Below, one piece after another: positions 43,045 to 51,308 of a DNA stretch of 64,000 nucleotides. The notes beneath the pieces are model-generated. The model was not told where the DNA came from, ran no database searches, and was given only the letters and a program-made list of their open reading frames with translations. The number at the start of each line of letters is the position of its first letter. Position 1 is the stretch's first letter. The position numbers and the translations under genes are program-made. Origin of the DNA: Psychrobacillus sp032154225 (lineage in GTDB: Bacteria; Bacillota; Bacilli; Bacillales_A; Planococcaceae); NCBI RefSeq assembly GCF_032154225.1, contig NZ_JALDYF010000003.1, positions 268,822 to 332,821 of the forward strand, in the 5' to 3' direction.

Positions 43045-44661
43045 TTATTTAGTCCATTTCCATTCAACTATGTTATCTGTTGAAGGCCAGCCATTTCCAT
43101 GAACATGGATTCTTTGATCTCCAATATCAAGTCCATCTTTCACTAAATACAAATGATTAATATTCACTAACCAAGCCCAAGCAGCATCACCTTTTGCGCT
43201 TAATCCGGTTGTTCCATCCCACTGCGCTTTTTTCCAAAACTCAATTGCTTCTGCTTCACTCGAAGCTTGGAGAGCCTTGTTAAAATAATTATCTACCGTC
43301 TTATTCGAATAATAACCAGTATTATAGTAATCTACACCAGCTGCTTCACTACTATAAATATTGTACATTTCATGCGGATCATGACTTCCCCATCCCATAA
43401 GGACCGGGTTTGAATACATTTCCGTAGAAATGATATCCCAACTTCCACCTTCTAATTTAATATTAATTCCTAATGGCTTCATCATATCTGCAACAGAAAT
43501 TGCCAGCGATTGTCTTATACCATCAGTTGCTAAGTAATAAAGAGTAAACTCTGCTTTCAAAGAGTCTTTCTCAACAATTCCATCTCCATCTGTATCCTTC
43601 CAACCAGCTTCCTTCAACAGCTTCTTTGCTCCATCCAAATCCCCATCTTTTATAACTGTATCGGGATTCCACCAAGGAAGGCCGTCTACAGAAGTATAAG
43701 CTGGTGTGCCACGCCCTTCTAAAACTCCATCAACAAGCGCTTTTCGGTCTACCGCAATATTAACGGCATGACGAATGGCCGGATCTGCGGTTACATCATT
43801 ACCAATTGGATAGCCATCTTTCGTAACGCTACCTGATTTAATAAACGGAAAAACAATCCCCCTATTATCTACTGTTTGTATTGATTCTAACCTCATGCCG
43901 GGCACTTTTTGATTACTAAAAGCAGCTGGTATATAGGCAAAGTCAACAGTCCCAGCTTGTGCAGCTGCAAATGATGCATCCTCGTTTAAGAATAAAAAGG
44001 TTATCTTTTTAAAATAAGATTGCTTATCATAATATTCCGGATTAGCTTCTACAATCAGCTGTTGCCCTTTATTCCATTGCACGAGCTTATAAGGTCCCGA
44101 ACCTATAGGATTCTCAGCATATTCTGTACCATATGCATGCTGTGGGACAATTCCAGTTCCTATTAATGTATTAATAAAAGTTGACTGAGGTTGTTTTAAT
44201 GTGAATCTTACCGTGTAGTCATCTACCGCCTCAACTTTTTCCATACTATTAAGGTCCACAACTGATCCATTGCTACTTGCCGTTTCAAATGTAAAAACGA
44301 CATCAGCTGCAGTCAATAATTGCCCATCAGAAAATTTCACATCATTACGTATCTTCACTGTCCAAACCTTCCGATTACTACTTACTTCATAACTTGTTGC
44401 AAGGTCATTAACAATATTAAGCTCATTGTCTCTTTTTAAAAGCGTACTTTGGAATAATGGTGAGCCATAACGCCCCCATCCTGTCGTTGGATCAAAACCT
44501 GTTTCAGGCTCAGATCCAAAAGCAACCACAAGCTCGTCCTTTTTCCTTTCACCGCTCTCGCCATTATCACCAGATTGATTCGTTTTAAATAAATTACAAC
44601 CCGCTAACATCAAAGAGGATATTAAAACGACTAGTATAAAAGACCCTACTTTTTTTTTCAT
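43045..44661 (-). CDS. Extracellular solute-binding lipoprotein, family 5 (probably nickel or peptide)
   Basis: A 538-residue lipoprotein with a signal peptide and lipobox LMLAGC (acylated Cys22), followed by a family-5 binding domain (WTVKIRNDVKFSDGQLLTAADVVFTFE; NPIGSGPYKLVQW). It leads an SBP-permease-permease-ATPase-ATPase operon. The gene order equals that of the S. aureus Cnt/Opp1 and Nik systems, and the convergent urease operon needs nickel, so I infer nickel (free or chelated) as cargo. Peptide uptake cannot be excluded from sequence. No opine-synthesis genes are nearby. GAGGTG precedes the ATG at 44661. Confidence 0.87.
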   Translation of the reverse strand: MKKKVGSFILVVLISSLMLAGCNLFKTNQSGDNGESGERKKDELVVAFGSEPETGFDPTTGWGRYGSPLFQSTLLKRDNELNIVNDLATSYEVSSNRKVWTVKIRNDVKFSDGQLLTAADVVFTFETASSNGSVVDLNSMEKVEAVDDYTVRFTLKQPQSTFINTLIGTGIVPQHAYGTEYAENPIGSGPYKLVQWNKGQQLIVEANPEYYDKQSYFKKITFLFLNEDASFAAAQAGTVDFAYIPAAFSNQKVPGMRLESIQTVDNRGIVFPFIKSGSVTKDGYPIGNDVTADPAIRHAVNIAVDRKALVDGVLEGRGTPAYTSVDGLPWWNPDTVIKDGDLDGAKKLLKEAGWKDTDGDGIVEKDSLKAEFTLYYLATDGIRQSLAISVADMMKPLGINIKLEGGSWDIISTEMYSNPVLMGWGSHDPHEMYNIYSSEAAGVDYYNTGYYSNKTVDNYFNKALQASSEAEAIEFWKKAQWDGTTGLSAKGDAAWAWLVNINHLYLVKDGLDIGDQRIHVHGNGWPSTDNIVEWKWTK

Positions 44662-44670
44662 AATCCTCAC

Positions 44671-45060
44671 CTCATATTAAAATTCCTCTCGAAAAAAACC
44701 CTTAACCATTAGTGGAGTAAGGAGTAATTTGACAGGTAAACCCATTAATCAATAGAAAAATAAATTGACAAATAAGTAAACATAAAAATTTTATTCATTT
44801 AACCAAGCTACACAAAACAAAGATGTCCATAAATTCTTTCGGATAGATGTGTTATAGGAGGTATTACAAATTGTGCCTACATCGAAGGTAAACACGGAAT
44901 GAAAAGTGCGGAAGATAATACATAAAGTAGTATAAGACATAAAGAAGAAACTGTTGATTGGATATCCATTTACGCCTATACCTATCTTAATAGCTTACCT
45001 AGTAGTAGGCAACTTTTATATCTTTGAATACTTCTTTTTATTTGAAAGAGTAACCTAAAA
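44671..45060. other. Intergenic region with a short hydrophobic open frame
   Basis: Upstream part of the ABC operon, whose promoter I cannot place with confidence. On the plus strand 44951-45058 encodes 35 hydrophobic residues (KLLIGYPFTPIPILIAYLVV and onward to ERVT) without an ATG or ribosome site; it looks like a piece of a membrane protein and may be a decayed remnant. It ends directly at the copA-side terminator. Confidence 0.35.
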
Positions 45061-45093
45061 AAGGCGGAGAAACATGAATCGTTTCTCCGCCTT
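45061..45093. terminator. Bidirectional terminator downstream of copA
   Basis: AAGGCGGAGAAAC pairs perfectly with GTTTCTCCGCCTT over a 7-base loop, flanked by A and T runs on both sides. It lies about 60 bases past the copA stop. Confidence 0.88.
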
Positions 45094-45151
45094 TTCATTT
45101 TAAAGAACTATTAACAGTCCTACTATTTCTATTACTGAACTATGGGCTCCA

Positions 45152-47572
45152 TTATTTCTTATCTAGTTTCACTCGTTGTAAACGTAATGCATTCAACACA
45201 ACTGATACCGAACTAAATGCCATTGCGGCACCTGCAATCCAAGGTGCAAGTAGCCCTATCGCTGCAATCGGAATCCCAATCGTATTATAGGCAAATGCCC
45301 AGAACAAGTTTTGTTTTATGTTGCGCATTGTTTTACGACTCATAATAATTGCATCCGCAATACTATTTAAGTCACCACGAATCAGTGTAATATCGGCCGC
45401 TTCCATTGCAACGTCAGTTCCTGTACCTATCGCCATCCCAATATTAGCGGTCGCTAATGCTGGTGCATCATTAATACCGTCCCCAACCATTGCCACTTTT
45501 TTACCTGCTGCTTGTAATTTTTTAATTTCATCGGCTTTACCTTCAGGAAGTACTTCCGCAATGACGTGGTTGACACCAACTTCTGTGCCAATCGATTTCG
45601 CTGTACGTGTGTTATCTCCAGTCATCATAATAACTTCAATACCCATATCTTGCAGGCGACGAATAGCTTCTTTCGATGTGTCTTTAATCGTATCTGCTAC
45701 AGCTACTAATCCTGCGTACTTACCGTTAATTCCTGCAAGCATTGCAGTCTTTCCATTTTCCTCTAATTGTTCCATTGTTGGCAAAATCGACGTAATGTCG
45801 ATACCATATTGTTGCATTAATTTACGCGTCCCAATAACAACAGCTTGACCCGAGATTGTTGCTTGAACGCCGTAACCTGGAACTGCTTCGAAATATTGTA
45901 CATTTCCTAGTTCAATTCCTTTGTCTTGAATACCTTGCACAATCGCTTCTGCTAACGGGTGCTCCGATTGTTTTTCTGCTGCACCAATTAATGATAAAAA
46001 GCGTTCTTCGTCTTGCCCATCTGCCACTAAAACGTCTGTTAACACTGGTTTACCATGTGTTACTGTGCCCGTTTTATCGACAACTACTGTATCAATGCTT
46101 TGGGTTTGCTCTAAGTGCTCCCCACCTTTGAATAAAATACCAAATTCAGTTGCACGACCAGATCCAGCCATAATAGATGTAGGTGTTGCTAATCCAAGTG
46201 CACACGGGCATGCAATAACAAGTATCGTAATCAATACTTCAAGTGCTGGTGTAAATTCACCCGGTTGTACCCATAAAAACCATACAAAAAACGTAATAAT
46301 TGCAATACCAACAACGATTGGTACAAAAATCCCAGAAATTTGGTCTGCCATACGTTGGATAGGTGCTTTTGAACCTTGAGCATCTTCCACTACTTTAATA
46401 ATTTGCGCCAATGCTGTATCACGGCCAACTTTCGTTGCTTTCATTTGAATGAAACCATTTTTATTAATCGTCGAACCATACAAAACGTCACCTTGTTTTT
46501 TATCAACCGGAAGACTTTCCCCTGTTAACATCGACTCATCAACAGCTGAATTTCCTTCTAGCACTTCTCCGTCAACTGGAATTTTTTCACCTGGCTTTAC
46601 AAAAATAGTGTCGCCTATTACAACTTCTTCTAACGGAATTTCTATTTCTACACCATCGCGTAAAACAATAGCTGTTTTCGCTTGTAAGCCCATCAATTTT
46701 TTAATCGCTTCTGATGAACGTCCTTTTGCTTTTACTTCAAATAATTTCCCTAATAAAATTAACGTGATTAATACTGCACTTGTTTCAAAATATAAATGTG
46801 CGGCATGGTGATTACCTACTGTAATAATCGCTTGATAGACACTGTAGAAATACGCTGCAGATGTACCTAAAACAACTAACACGTCCATGTTCGCACTTCC
46901 ATTACGAAGCGCTTTATAGGCACCAACATAAAACTGTTTACCAATATAAAATTGTACCGGAGTTGCTAATAGCATTTGTATCCATGGATTCATTAGGAAT
47001 TCTGGAACATATAGAAATGATGTAAATGAAAAGTGCCCAACCATCGTCCATAATAAAGGTAACGATAAAATAGTTGATATGATAAATTTACGCTGTTGCT
47101 CTTTAATCGCTTTTTCACGATGATCCATTGTTTCTTTCTCATCTACTTTTCGGTGTGCTCCGTAACCTAGCTTTTCAACTTTCGCGATAATATCTGCTAC
47201 AGCTAAATCAGATGGATTAAATTCAATCGTTGCTTTTTCAAGGGCTAAGTTAACGTTTGCCAAAGATACGCCTTCCATTTTGTTTAACCCTTTTTCAATG
47301 CGAGTTGAACAAGCTGCACATGTCATACCTGTAATATCTAATTCTACTTTTTGCTTCACAACACCATATCCAAGTGCTTCGATTTTCTTTTCAAAATCTG
47401 CTTCAGTTAATTTTGTCGGATCATATTTGATAGAAGATTTCTCCAACGCTAAATTTACATTTGCCTGATCTACTCCATCCATTTTACTTAATCCTTTTTC
47501 TATACGTATTGCACACGCTGCGCAAGTCATACCTGTAATTTGATGACTGATCTCTTTCATTTCCGTACTCAT
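45152..47572 (-). CDS. copA: Copper-exporting P1B-type ATPase
   Basis: An ATPase of about 806 residues. Two N-terminal heavy-metal domains carry GMTCAAC (Cys17/20 and Cys85/88). Eight membrane helices follow, with the CPC metal site at 455-457, TGES at 350-353 (actuator), the phosphorylated Asp499 in DKTGT and GDGINDAPAL in the hinge. It pumps Cu(I) out of the cytoplasm. I start at the ATG behind a GAGAGGTGGAAG site, as the 24 codons upstream cover a CsoR-type operator. It follows csoR and copZ, and the operator between copZ and copA suggests an extra, directly regulated promoter. Confidence 0.97.
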   Translation of the reverse strand: MSTEMKEISHQITGMTCAACAIRIEKGLSKMDGVDQANVNLALEKSSIKYDPTKLTEADFEKKIEALGYGVVKQKVELDITGMTCAACSTRIEKGLNKMEGVSLANVNLALEKATIEFNPSDLAVADIIAKVEKLGYGAHRKVDEKETMDHREKAIKEQQRKFIISTILSLPLLWTMVGHFSFTSFLYVPEFLMNPWIQMLLATPVQFYIGKQFYVGAYKALRNGSANMDVLVVLGTSAAYFYSVYQAIITVGNHHAAHLYFETSAVLITLILLGKLFEVKAKGRSSEAIKKLMGLQAKTAIVLRDGVEIEIPLEEVVIGDTIFVKPGEKIPVDGEVLEGNSAVDESMLTGESLPVDKKQGDVLYGSTINKNGFIQMKATKVGRDTALAQIIKVVEDAQGSKAPIQRMADQISGIFVPIVVGIAIITFFVWFLWVQPGEFTPALEVLITILVIACPCALGLATPTSIMAGSGRATEFGILFKGGEHLEQTQSIDTVVVDKTGTVTHGKPVLTDVLVADGQDEERFLSLIGAAEKQSEHPLAEAIVQGIQDKGIELGNVQYFEAVPGYGVQATISGQAVVIGTRKLMQQYGIDITSILPTMEQLEENGKTAMLAGINGKYAGLVAVADTIKDTSKEAIRRLQDMGIEVIMMTGDNTRTAKSIGTEVGVNHVIAEVLPEGKADEIKKLQAAGKKVAMVGDGINDAPALATANIGMAIGTGTDVAMEAADITLIRGDLNSIADAIIMSRKTMRNIKQNLFWAFAYNTIGIPIAAIGLLAPWIAGAAMAFSSVSVVLNALRLQRVKLDKK

Positions 47573-47593
47573 TTTTTTCTTCCACCTCTCACC

Positions 47594-47610
47594 ATACCTT
47601 ATAGGGGTAT
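47594..47610 (-). promoter_or_regulatory. CsoR-type operator upstream of copA
   Basis: ATACCTTATAGGGGTAT is an imperfect palindrome of the TACCC-x-GGGTA type bound by the copper sensor CsoR. It lies between copZ and copA, about 20 bases ahead of the copA start. Confidence 0.8.
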
Positions 47611-47654
47611 ATATTTTTGAAAATAAGAGAGTGCATAGGAGCACTCTACTTCGA

Positions 47655-47861
47655 TTATTTTACTTCGTAACCTTGTTCTTCAATTGTTTCTTTAATTTGA
47701 TCTAGTGATACTTTCGCTTCATCAAATGCGATTTCTACTAAACCTTCAGCTAAGTTTACTTTTACTTCATTAACACCAGCTAATTCACCAACGCCACCTT
47801 CTACTGCTTTCACACAATGACCACATGACATACCTTGTACATTTAATGTTACATTTTGCAT
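47655..47861 (-). CDS. copZ: Copper chaperone CopZ
   Basis: A 68-residue heavy-metal-associated domain with the Cu(I) site GMSCGHC (Cys13, Cys16) and the typical GYEV C-terminus. It delivers Cu(I) to the N-terminal domains of CopA, encoded next. It follows csoR after 29 bases. A second, related chaperone is encoded at 49904-50113 under its own CsoR-type operator. Confidence 0.95.
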   Translation of the reverse strand: MQNVTLNVQGMSCGHCVKAVEGGVGELAGVNEVKVNLAEGLVEIAFDEAKVSLDQIKETIEEQGYEVK

Positions 47862-47890
47862 ATTTATTTCTCTCCTTTAAATTAAATTTT

Positions 47891-48223
47891 TTATTTTTTC
47901 ATTAGTTTTTGAATCGTAACAACAAGCTCATCTAACACGGCATCGTCGCCTTCTGAAAGTCGATCTACTACACAACCTTTTAAATGACCTTCCAATAAAA
48001 TCTTTGCTACACTATTTAAAGCGGATTGCGTTGCTGAAAGTTGTGTAATAATATCATCGCAGTAAACATCTTTTTCAATCATCCCTTTAATGCCTCGGAT
48101 TTGACCTTCTACACGATTTAATCGCGTCGTCAAATTCTTTTTAACATGTTCAGGGTGATGACTTTTTCGACAAGATGTTTCGCCATCTGAATGATGAGTA
48201 ACTTCTTCTAACATATCCTCCAT
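47891..48223 (-). CDS. csoR: Copper-sensing repressor CsoR
   Basis: A 110-residue helical regulator. The Cu(I) ligands Cys-His-Cys are in DVYCDDI and EGHLKGCVV. The N-terminus has an additional His/Cys-bearing stretch (THHSDGETSC, KSHHPEH) before the LTTRLNRVEGQIRGI core. It represses the copper genes and is released by Cu(I). Operators of the matching type occur upstream of csoR itself, of copA and of the second copZ gene. GGAG precedes the ATG. Confidence 0.95.
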   Translation of the reverse strand: MEDMLEEVTHHSDGETSCRKSHHPEHVKKNLTTRLNRVEGQIRGIKGMIEKDVYCDDIITQLSATQSALNSVAKILLEGHLKGCVVDRLSEGDDAVLDELVVTIQKLMKK

Positions 48224-48255
48224 AAGCTCATCTCCTATCTTATTTTCACTTTACC

Positions 48256-48272
48256 ATACCTCGTAGGGGTAT
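48256..48272 (-). promoter_or_regulatory. CsoR-type operator upstream of csoR
   Basis: ATACCTCGTAGGGGTAT, 33 bases ahead of the csoR start, is nearly the same as the sites before copA and before the second copZ gene. It implies autoregulation of csoR-copZ. Confidence 0.8.
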
Positions 48273-48298
48273 GTAAAGGATAAAGTTTCACATTGATT

Positions 48299-49240
48299 TT
48301 AATGGTGGTGGTGATGACTAGAAGGCTCATTTTTTATATTACAAAGGATTGACTCATCGTGTTTATGCGCAGTAGTTTCTAATTGAATCGTTACATGCTG
48401 AATACCCTTATGCTCTAGATTATGTTCAATTTCGCGCAATATATGCTCACTTTCCTCAATCGTTAACTTCTCATCGACAACCGCATGACAAGAAAGTGCA
48501 TTTAATCCACTTGTTATGGACCAAACATGGAGATCATGAATACTTTTAATCCCTGATGTTTCTTCGATTGTTTGAATAACGTCTTGCACTTCTATATTTG
48601 AAGGTGTTCCTTCCATTAGCACATGAAGCGATGCTTTTGTAACAAAATAACCACTTCTTAACACTAATATCGCAACAATCACACTCGCAAGAGGATCCGC
48701 CCATCCCCAATCAAAAAATATCATCAATAAAGCAGCTGCAATTGCACCGACAGAACCAAGCATGTCACTTAATACATGAAGATATGCTCCCCGCATATTT
48801 AAGTTACCTTCTGTATCACCACCACGCATCATAATCCACGCAACAAGAATATTAACTGCCAATCCGATGCTACTAATAATAAGCATTCCCGTTGTAGCTA
48901 CTTCCGGTGGGTTAGCAAATCGTTGGATTGCTTCATAAAAAATAAATAAGGCAATCAGTATTAAGGTAACTCCATTTAGTACAGCTGCTAAAATTTCAAA
49001 TCGCTTATAACCAAATGTTTTACTCTTACTTGCAACCTTTTCTCCTAATTTAAATGCTATTAATGCAATTGCTAACGAAATAGAATCACTTAGCATATGA
49101 CCTGCATCTGATAAAAGGGCCAAACTATTTGTTAAAAACCCTCCAATCACTTCTATTATCATATAACTTGTAATTATGATGAATGAAATGAGTAATACTT
49201 TTTTATTTGTACTGTGGCTATGATCATGGTCGTGTCCCAT
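48299..49240 (-). CDS. czcD: Cation diffusion facilitator (zinc/cadmium/cobalt exporter)
   Basis: A 313-residue CDF exporter with six membrane helices. The helix-2 motif SLALLSDAGHMLSDS and the matching helix-5 YLHVLSDMLGS give the HD-HD type metal site, which favours Zn(II) and related ions over Mn(II). The cytoplasmic C-terminal domain (about 205-290) holds HDLHVWSI and DEKL-x-HILREIE. Both ends are His-rich (GHDHDHSHS and SSHHHHH), which may bind metal. It follows an ArsR-family sensor by 28 bases and both are controlled by the same operator. Confidence 0.94.
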   Translation of the reverse strand: MGHDHDHSHSTNKKVLLISFIIITSYMIIEVIGGFLTNSLALLSDAGHMLSDSISLAIALIAFKLGEKVASKSKTFGYKRFEILAAVLNGVTLILIALFIFYEAIQRFANPPEVATTGMLIISSIGLAVNILVAWIMMRGGDTEGNLNMRGAYLHVLSDMLGSVGAIAAALLMIFFDWGWADPLASVIVAILVLRSGYFVTKASLHVLMEGTPSNIEVQDVIQTIEETSGIKSIHDLHVWSITSGLNALSCHAVVDEKLTIEESEHILREIEHNLEHKGIQHVTIQLETTAHKHDESILCNIKNEPSSHHHHH

Positions 49241-49268
49241 TATAATCCTCCTCTTTTTTTATTTAGAC

Positions 49269-49604
49269 TTAGTTATGTTTAGCATGTTCAATTGCTTGTT
49301 TTAATAAATTCATAATATGGTCATCATCTTTTGAATAATACAACGTCGTTCCTTCACGTCTAAACTTCACTAAACGTAAGTTTTTTAAAAAACGTAATTG
49401 ATGCGATACAGTTGACTGACTTAAGTTAAGACTTTCTGCCATATCGTTAACGGAATGTTCATCCGAGCATAGTAAATTTAAAATACGAAGTCTTGTTGGA
49501 TCACTCAGTGCTTTAAACGTTTGAGAAACAACAAATAACGTTTCTTCGTCCAAATGGCCTTCCATCTCACTTAATAATTCCTCTTTGTTCAATTCCTCAC
49601 TCAT
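49269..49604 (-). CDS. czrA: ArsR/SmtB-family metal sensor (CzrA-like)
   Basis: A 111-residue winged-helix repressor (core LSDPTRLRILNLL and VNDMAESLNLSQSTVSHQLRFLK). The C-terminal helix carries DDDHIMNLLKQAIEHAKH, with the D-x-H and H-x2-H ligands of the alpha-5 zinc site of CzrA and SmtB. The N-terminal Cys metal site of CadC is absent, so zinc or cobalt rather than cadmium or lead is the expected signal. It would repress itself and the CDF exporter through the 36-bp palindrome directly upstream. The ATG at 49604 has GGAG eight bases ahead. Confidence 0.92.
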   Translation of the reverse strand: MSEELNKEELLSEMEGHLDEETLFVVSQTFKALSDPTRLRILNLLCSDEHSVNDMAESLNLSQSTVSHQLRFLKNLRLVKFRREGTTLYYSKDDDHIMNLLKQAIEHAKHN

Positions 49605-49624
49605 TGTACCCACTCCAAACCCAT

Positions 49625-49660
49625 TAATGTATATATGAGCATATGTTCATATATACATTA
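49625..49660 (-). promoter_or_regulatory. ArsR-family operator, 36-bp palindrome
   Basis: Two 17-base arms, 49625-49641 and 49644-49660, are inverted repeats with a single mismatch, centred on TGAGCA-TA-TGTTCA. The central 12-2-12 form is that of SmtB/CzrA operators. It is located 21 bases ahead of the sensor gene. Confidence 0.9.
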
Positions 49661-49765
49661 ATATACTCACTGAATTTGAAATTGTCAATGACATAGCATG
49701 CATATTTTGCCAGCTCATTTCAATAAGAAGAAAGCCTTCTCTTCTAAAAAAATAAAGTTTCCCGC

Positions 49766-49795
49766 TTTACATACCCTACAGGGGTATAGTATTAT
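49766..49795 (+). promoter_or_regulatory. Promoter of the second copZ gene with CsoR-type operator
   Basis: A -35 TTTACA (49766-49771) and -10 TATTAT (49790-49795) are 18 bases apart, and the CsoR-type palindrome ATACCCTACAGGGGTAT (49771-49787) fills the spacer. Binding of CsoR would block polymerase directly. Confidence 0.8.
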
Positions 49796-49903
49796 AGTGT
49801 CGTTAGGAAGTTTATTGGACATAGCGCATTTAAGTATGCCCTTATTTTTTATTGTCCATATACCCCCCTACCGTAAAAAACATTTAAAAGGAGCAAATAT
49901 ATT

Positions 49904-50113
49904 ATGGAAAGTGTAACGTTCAACGTACAAGGTATGTCATGTGGTAGCTGCGGAAACAAAGTTAATGGAAGTATCCGTAAATTAGAAGGTATCGAAGATG
50001 TTCAAGTAAATGTAGTGGCTGGTGAAGTAGCTGTTTCATTCGACGAAGCACGAGTAGCAGTTGATCAAGTTGTAGCGGCAATCGAAAGCCATGGTTACGC
50101 AGTAGTTGAATAA
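49904..50113 (+). CDS. copZ: Second copper-chaperone-like HMA protein
   Basis: A 69-residue heavy-metal-associated domain with GMSCGSCGNKV as metal site. It differs from the first CopZ in having Ser and not His between the Cys residues, and Gly-Asn after the second. Such changes can alter Cu(I) affinity or partner choice. It is transcribed alone, on the opposite strand to csoR-copZ-copA, from a promoter with its own CsoR-type operator, and ends at a strong terminator. The leader of about 100 bases between promoter and start is long for this kind of gene. AAGGAG precedes the ATG. Confidence 0.9.
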   Translation: MESVTFNVQGMSCGSCGNKVNGSIRKLEGIEDVQVNVVAGEVAVSFDEARVAVDQVVAAIESHGYAVVE

Positions 50114-50116
50114 TAT

Positions 50117-50157
50117 AAGAGCAGCTAAACATGACTGGATCATGTTTAGCTGCTCTT
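50117..50157. terminator. Terminator after the second copZ gene
   Basis: A perfect 18-bp stem (50117-50134 with 50140-50157) with a 5-base loop and seven T on the plus strand. It may also serve the convergent fabZ gene. Confidence 0.95.
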
Positions 50158-50192
50158 TTTTTCATAAAAAACAGGAGTAGCACAAATGTATA

Positions 50193-50618
50193 TTAATCGC
50201 CAAATGCAAAAATTAGTTCTAACTCACAAACTATTTCTCCATCTACAGTTGCTGTACCCTTTCCTTTTCCGATAGGACCTTTTAAACGAGTAATTTCAAC
50301 CTCTAAACGCAGTTGCTCACCTGGTCGTACTTGTTTTTTAAAGCGGCATTTATCTATGCCAGCTAAAAGCCCTAGCCTTCCTTTATTTTCATCTTTAGTT
50401 AGCATAATAACCGCGCTTACTTGAGCTAATGCTTCTACAATTAATACACCTGGCATAACTGGATAACCCGGAAAATGGCCATTAAAAAATTCCTCATTTA
50501 TCGTAACGTTCTTTATTCCTACCGCTCTGTTTCCTTCTTCTAGTTCCAAAATTCTATCCACAAGAAGGAGTGGATAACGATGTTTAATAACATTCATAAT
50601 TTCTTGGGTATTTAACAT
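50193..50618 (-). CDS. fabZ: 3-hydroxyacyl-ACP dehydratase
   Basis: A 141-residue hot-dog-fold enzyme of fatty-acid elongation. The catalytic His48 and Glu62 lie in NGHFPGYPVMPGVLIVEALAQ, and YPLLLVDRI near the start is typical. The ATG at 50618 has GGAGG eight bases ahead; the upstream in-frame codons cover that site. It stands alone, with no other fab gene around. Length fits the family. Confidence 0.95.
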   Translation of the reverse strand: MLNTQEIMNVIKHRYPLLLVDRILELEEGNRAVGIKNVTINEEFFNGHFPGYPVMPGVLIVEALAQVSAVIMLTKDENKGRLGLLAGIDKCRFKKQVRPGEQLRLEVEITRLKGPIGKGKGTATVDGEIVCELELIFAFGD

Positions 50619-50870
50619 ACTATAAGCCTCCATTGCCAACCGGCTATTTTTTATTACTTCATCCTAGTATCAGATAATAACATATTTTTATTTTATCAAA
50701 CATGTTATTTCTTATAAACCCCATTAAGTTAGTAAAGCCTGTTTCTAACACTTTTTCAAAAACAAAAAGGAATTTAGCTGTTTGATTTAGAATTTAATTG
50801 ACATGGATAAATGGAAGGGCGTGTCTTTTATTTATATTGAATCTAGAAAACAAAGAGAAGAGGAAAACAG

Positions 50871-51308
50871 TTGAAAAAATATACGTCTATCTTTTTACTA
50901 TTTTTAATCCTAGCTGGTTGCAATCCACTGAATGGTCCTAATGAAACCCAAATTCCTCAATCCGGTAAAGTCCTTGTTGAAAACATTGAATATGAAATGA
51001 CAGGGGGAGAGTATAAATGGATTGGGAAAAACGCAGAAGCTAGACGACTCGATGTCGCTCCTCCGAGTCATCTTGCTGATGAAATAGAATCCATCCTAAC
51101 AGAGAAAAACAGCCAAATAGAAATAGTAATAGAACTAACCCCTGAGCTTACAGTTTACCTATGGAACGAAGACGAAAGATTAAAAGAGATTACTCTAAAA
51201 GATAATCAATTTACTGCTCCATCTGCTGGCGGTCGTTACATATATGAAGTAAGAAGTAAGTGGATCAATGGAGAAGCATCATTTGTATTTGTAATAGAAG
51301 TAAATTAA
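50871..51308 (+). CDS. Putative lipoprotein of unknown function
   Basis: A 145-residue protein starting at a TTG behind AGAGGAAA. It has a lipoprotein signal (KK, then a hydrophobic core, lipobox LILAGC with Cys17). The mature part carries GGEYKWIG near residue 45, an acidic helical stretch and a beta-rich C-terminus (FTAPSAGGRYIYEVRSKW-NGEASFVFVIEV) that looks like a small immunoglobulin-like or DUF-type fold. No family is recognised. It ends exactly where the repeat element at 51308 begins. Confidence 0.75.
   Translation: MKKYTSIFLLFLILAGCNPLNGPNETQIPQSGKVLVENIEYEMTGGEYKWIGKNAEARRLDVAPPSHLADEIESILTEKNSQIEIVIELTPELTVYLWNEDERLKEITLKDNQFTAPSAGGRYIYEVRSKWINGEASFVFVIEVN

Noticed and set aside
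49698..49916. Plus-strand frame of 72 codons ahead of the second copZ gene
   Set aside because: It covers the CsoR-controlled promoter and overlaps the copZ start; no ribosome site.
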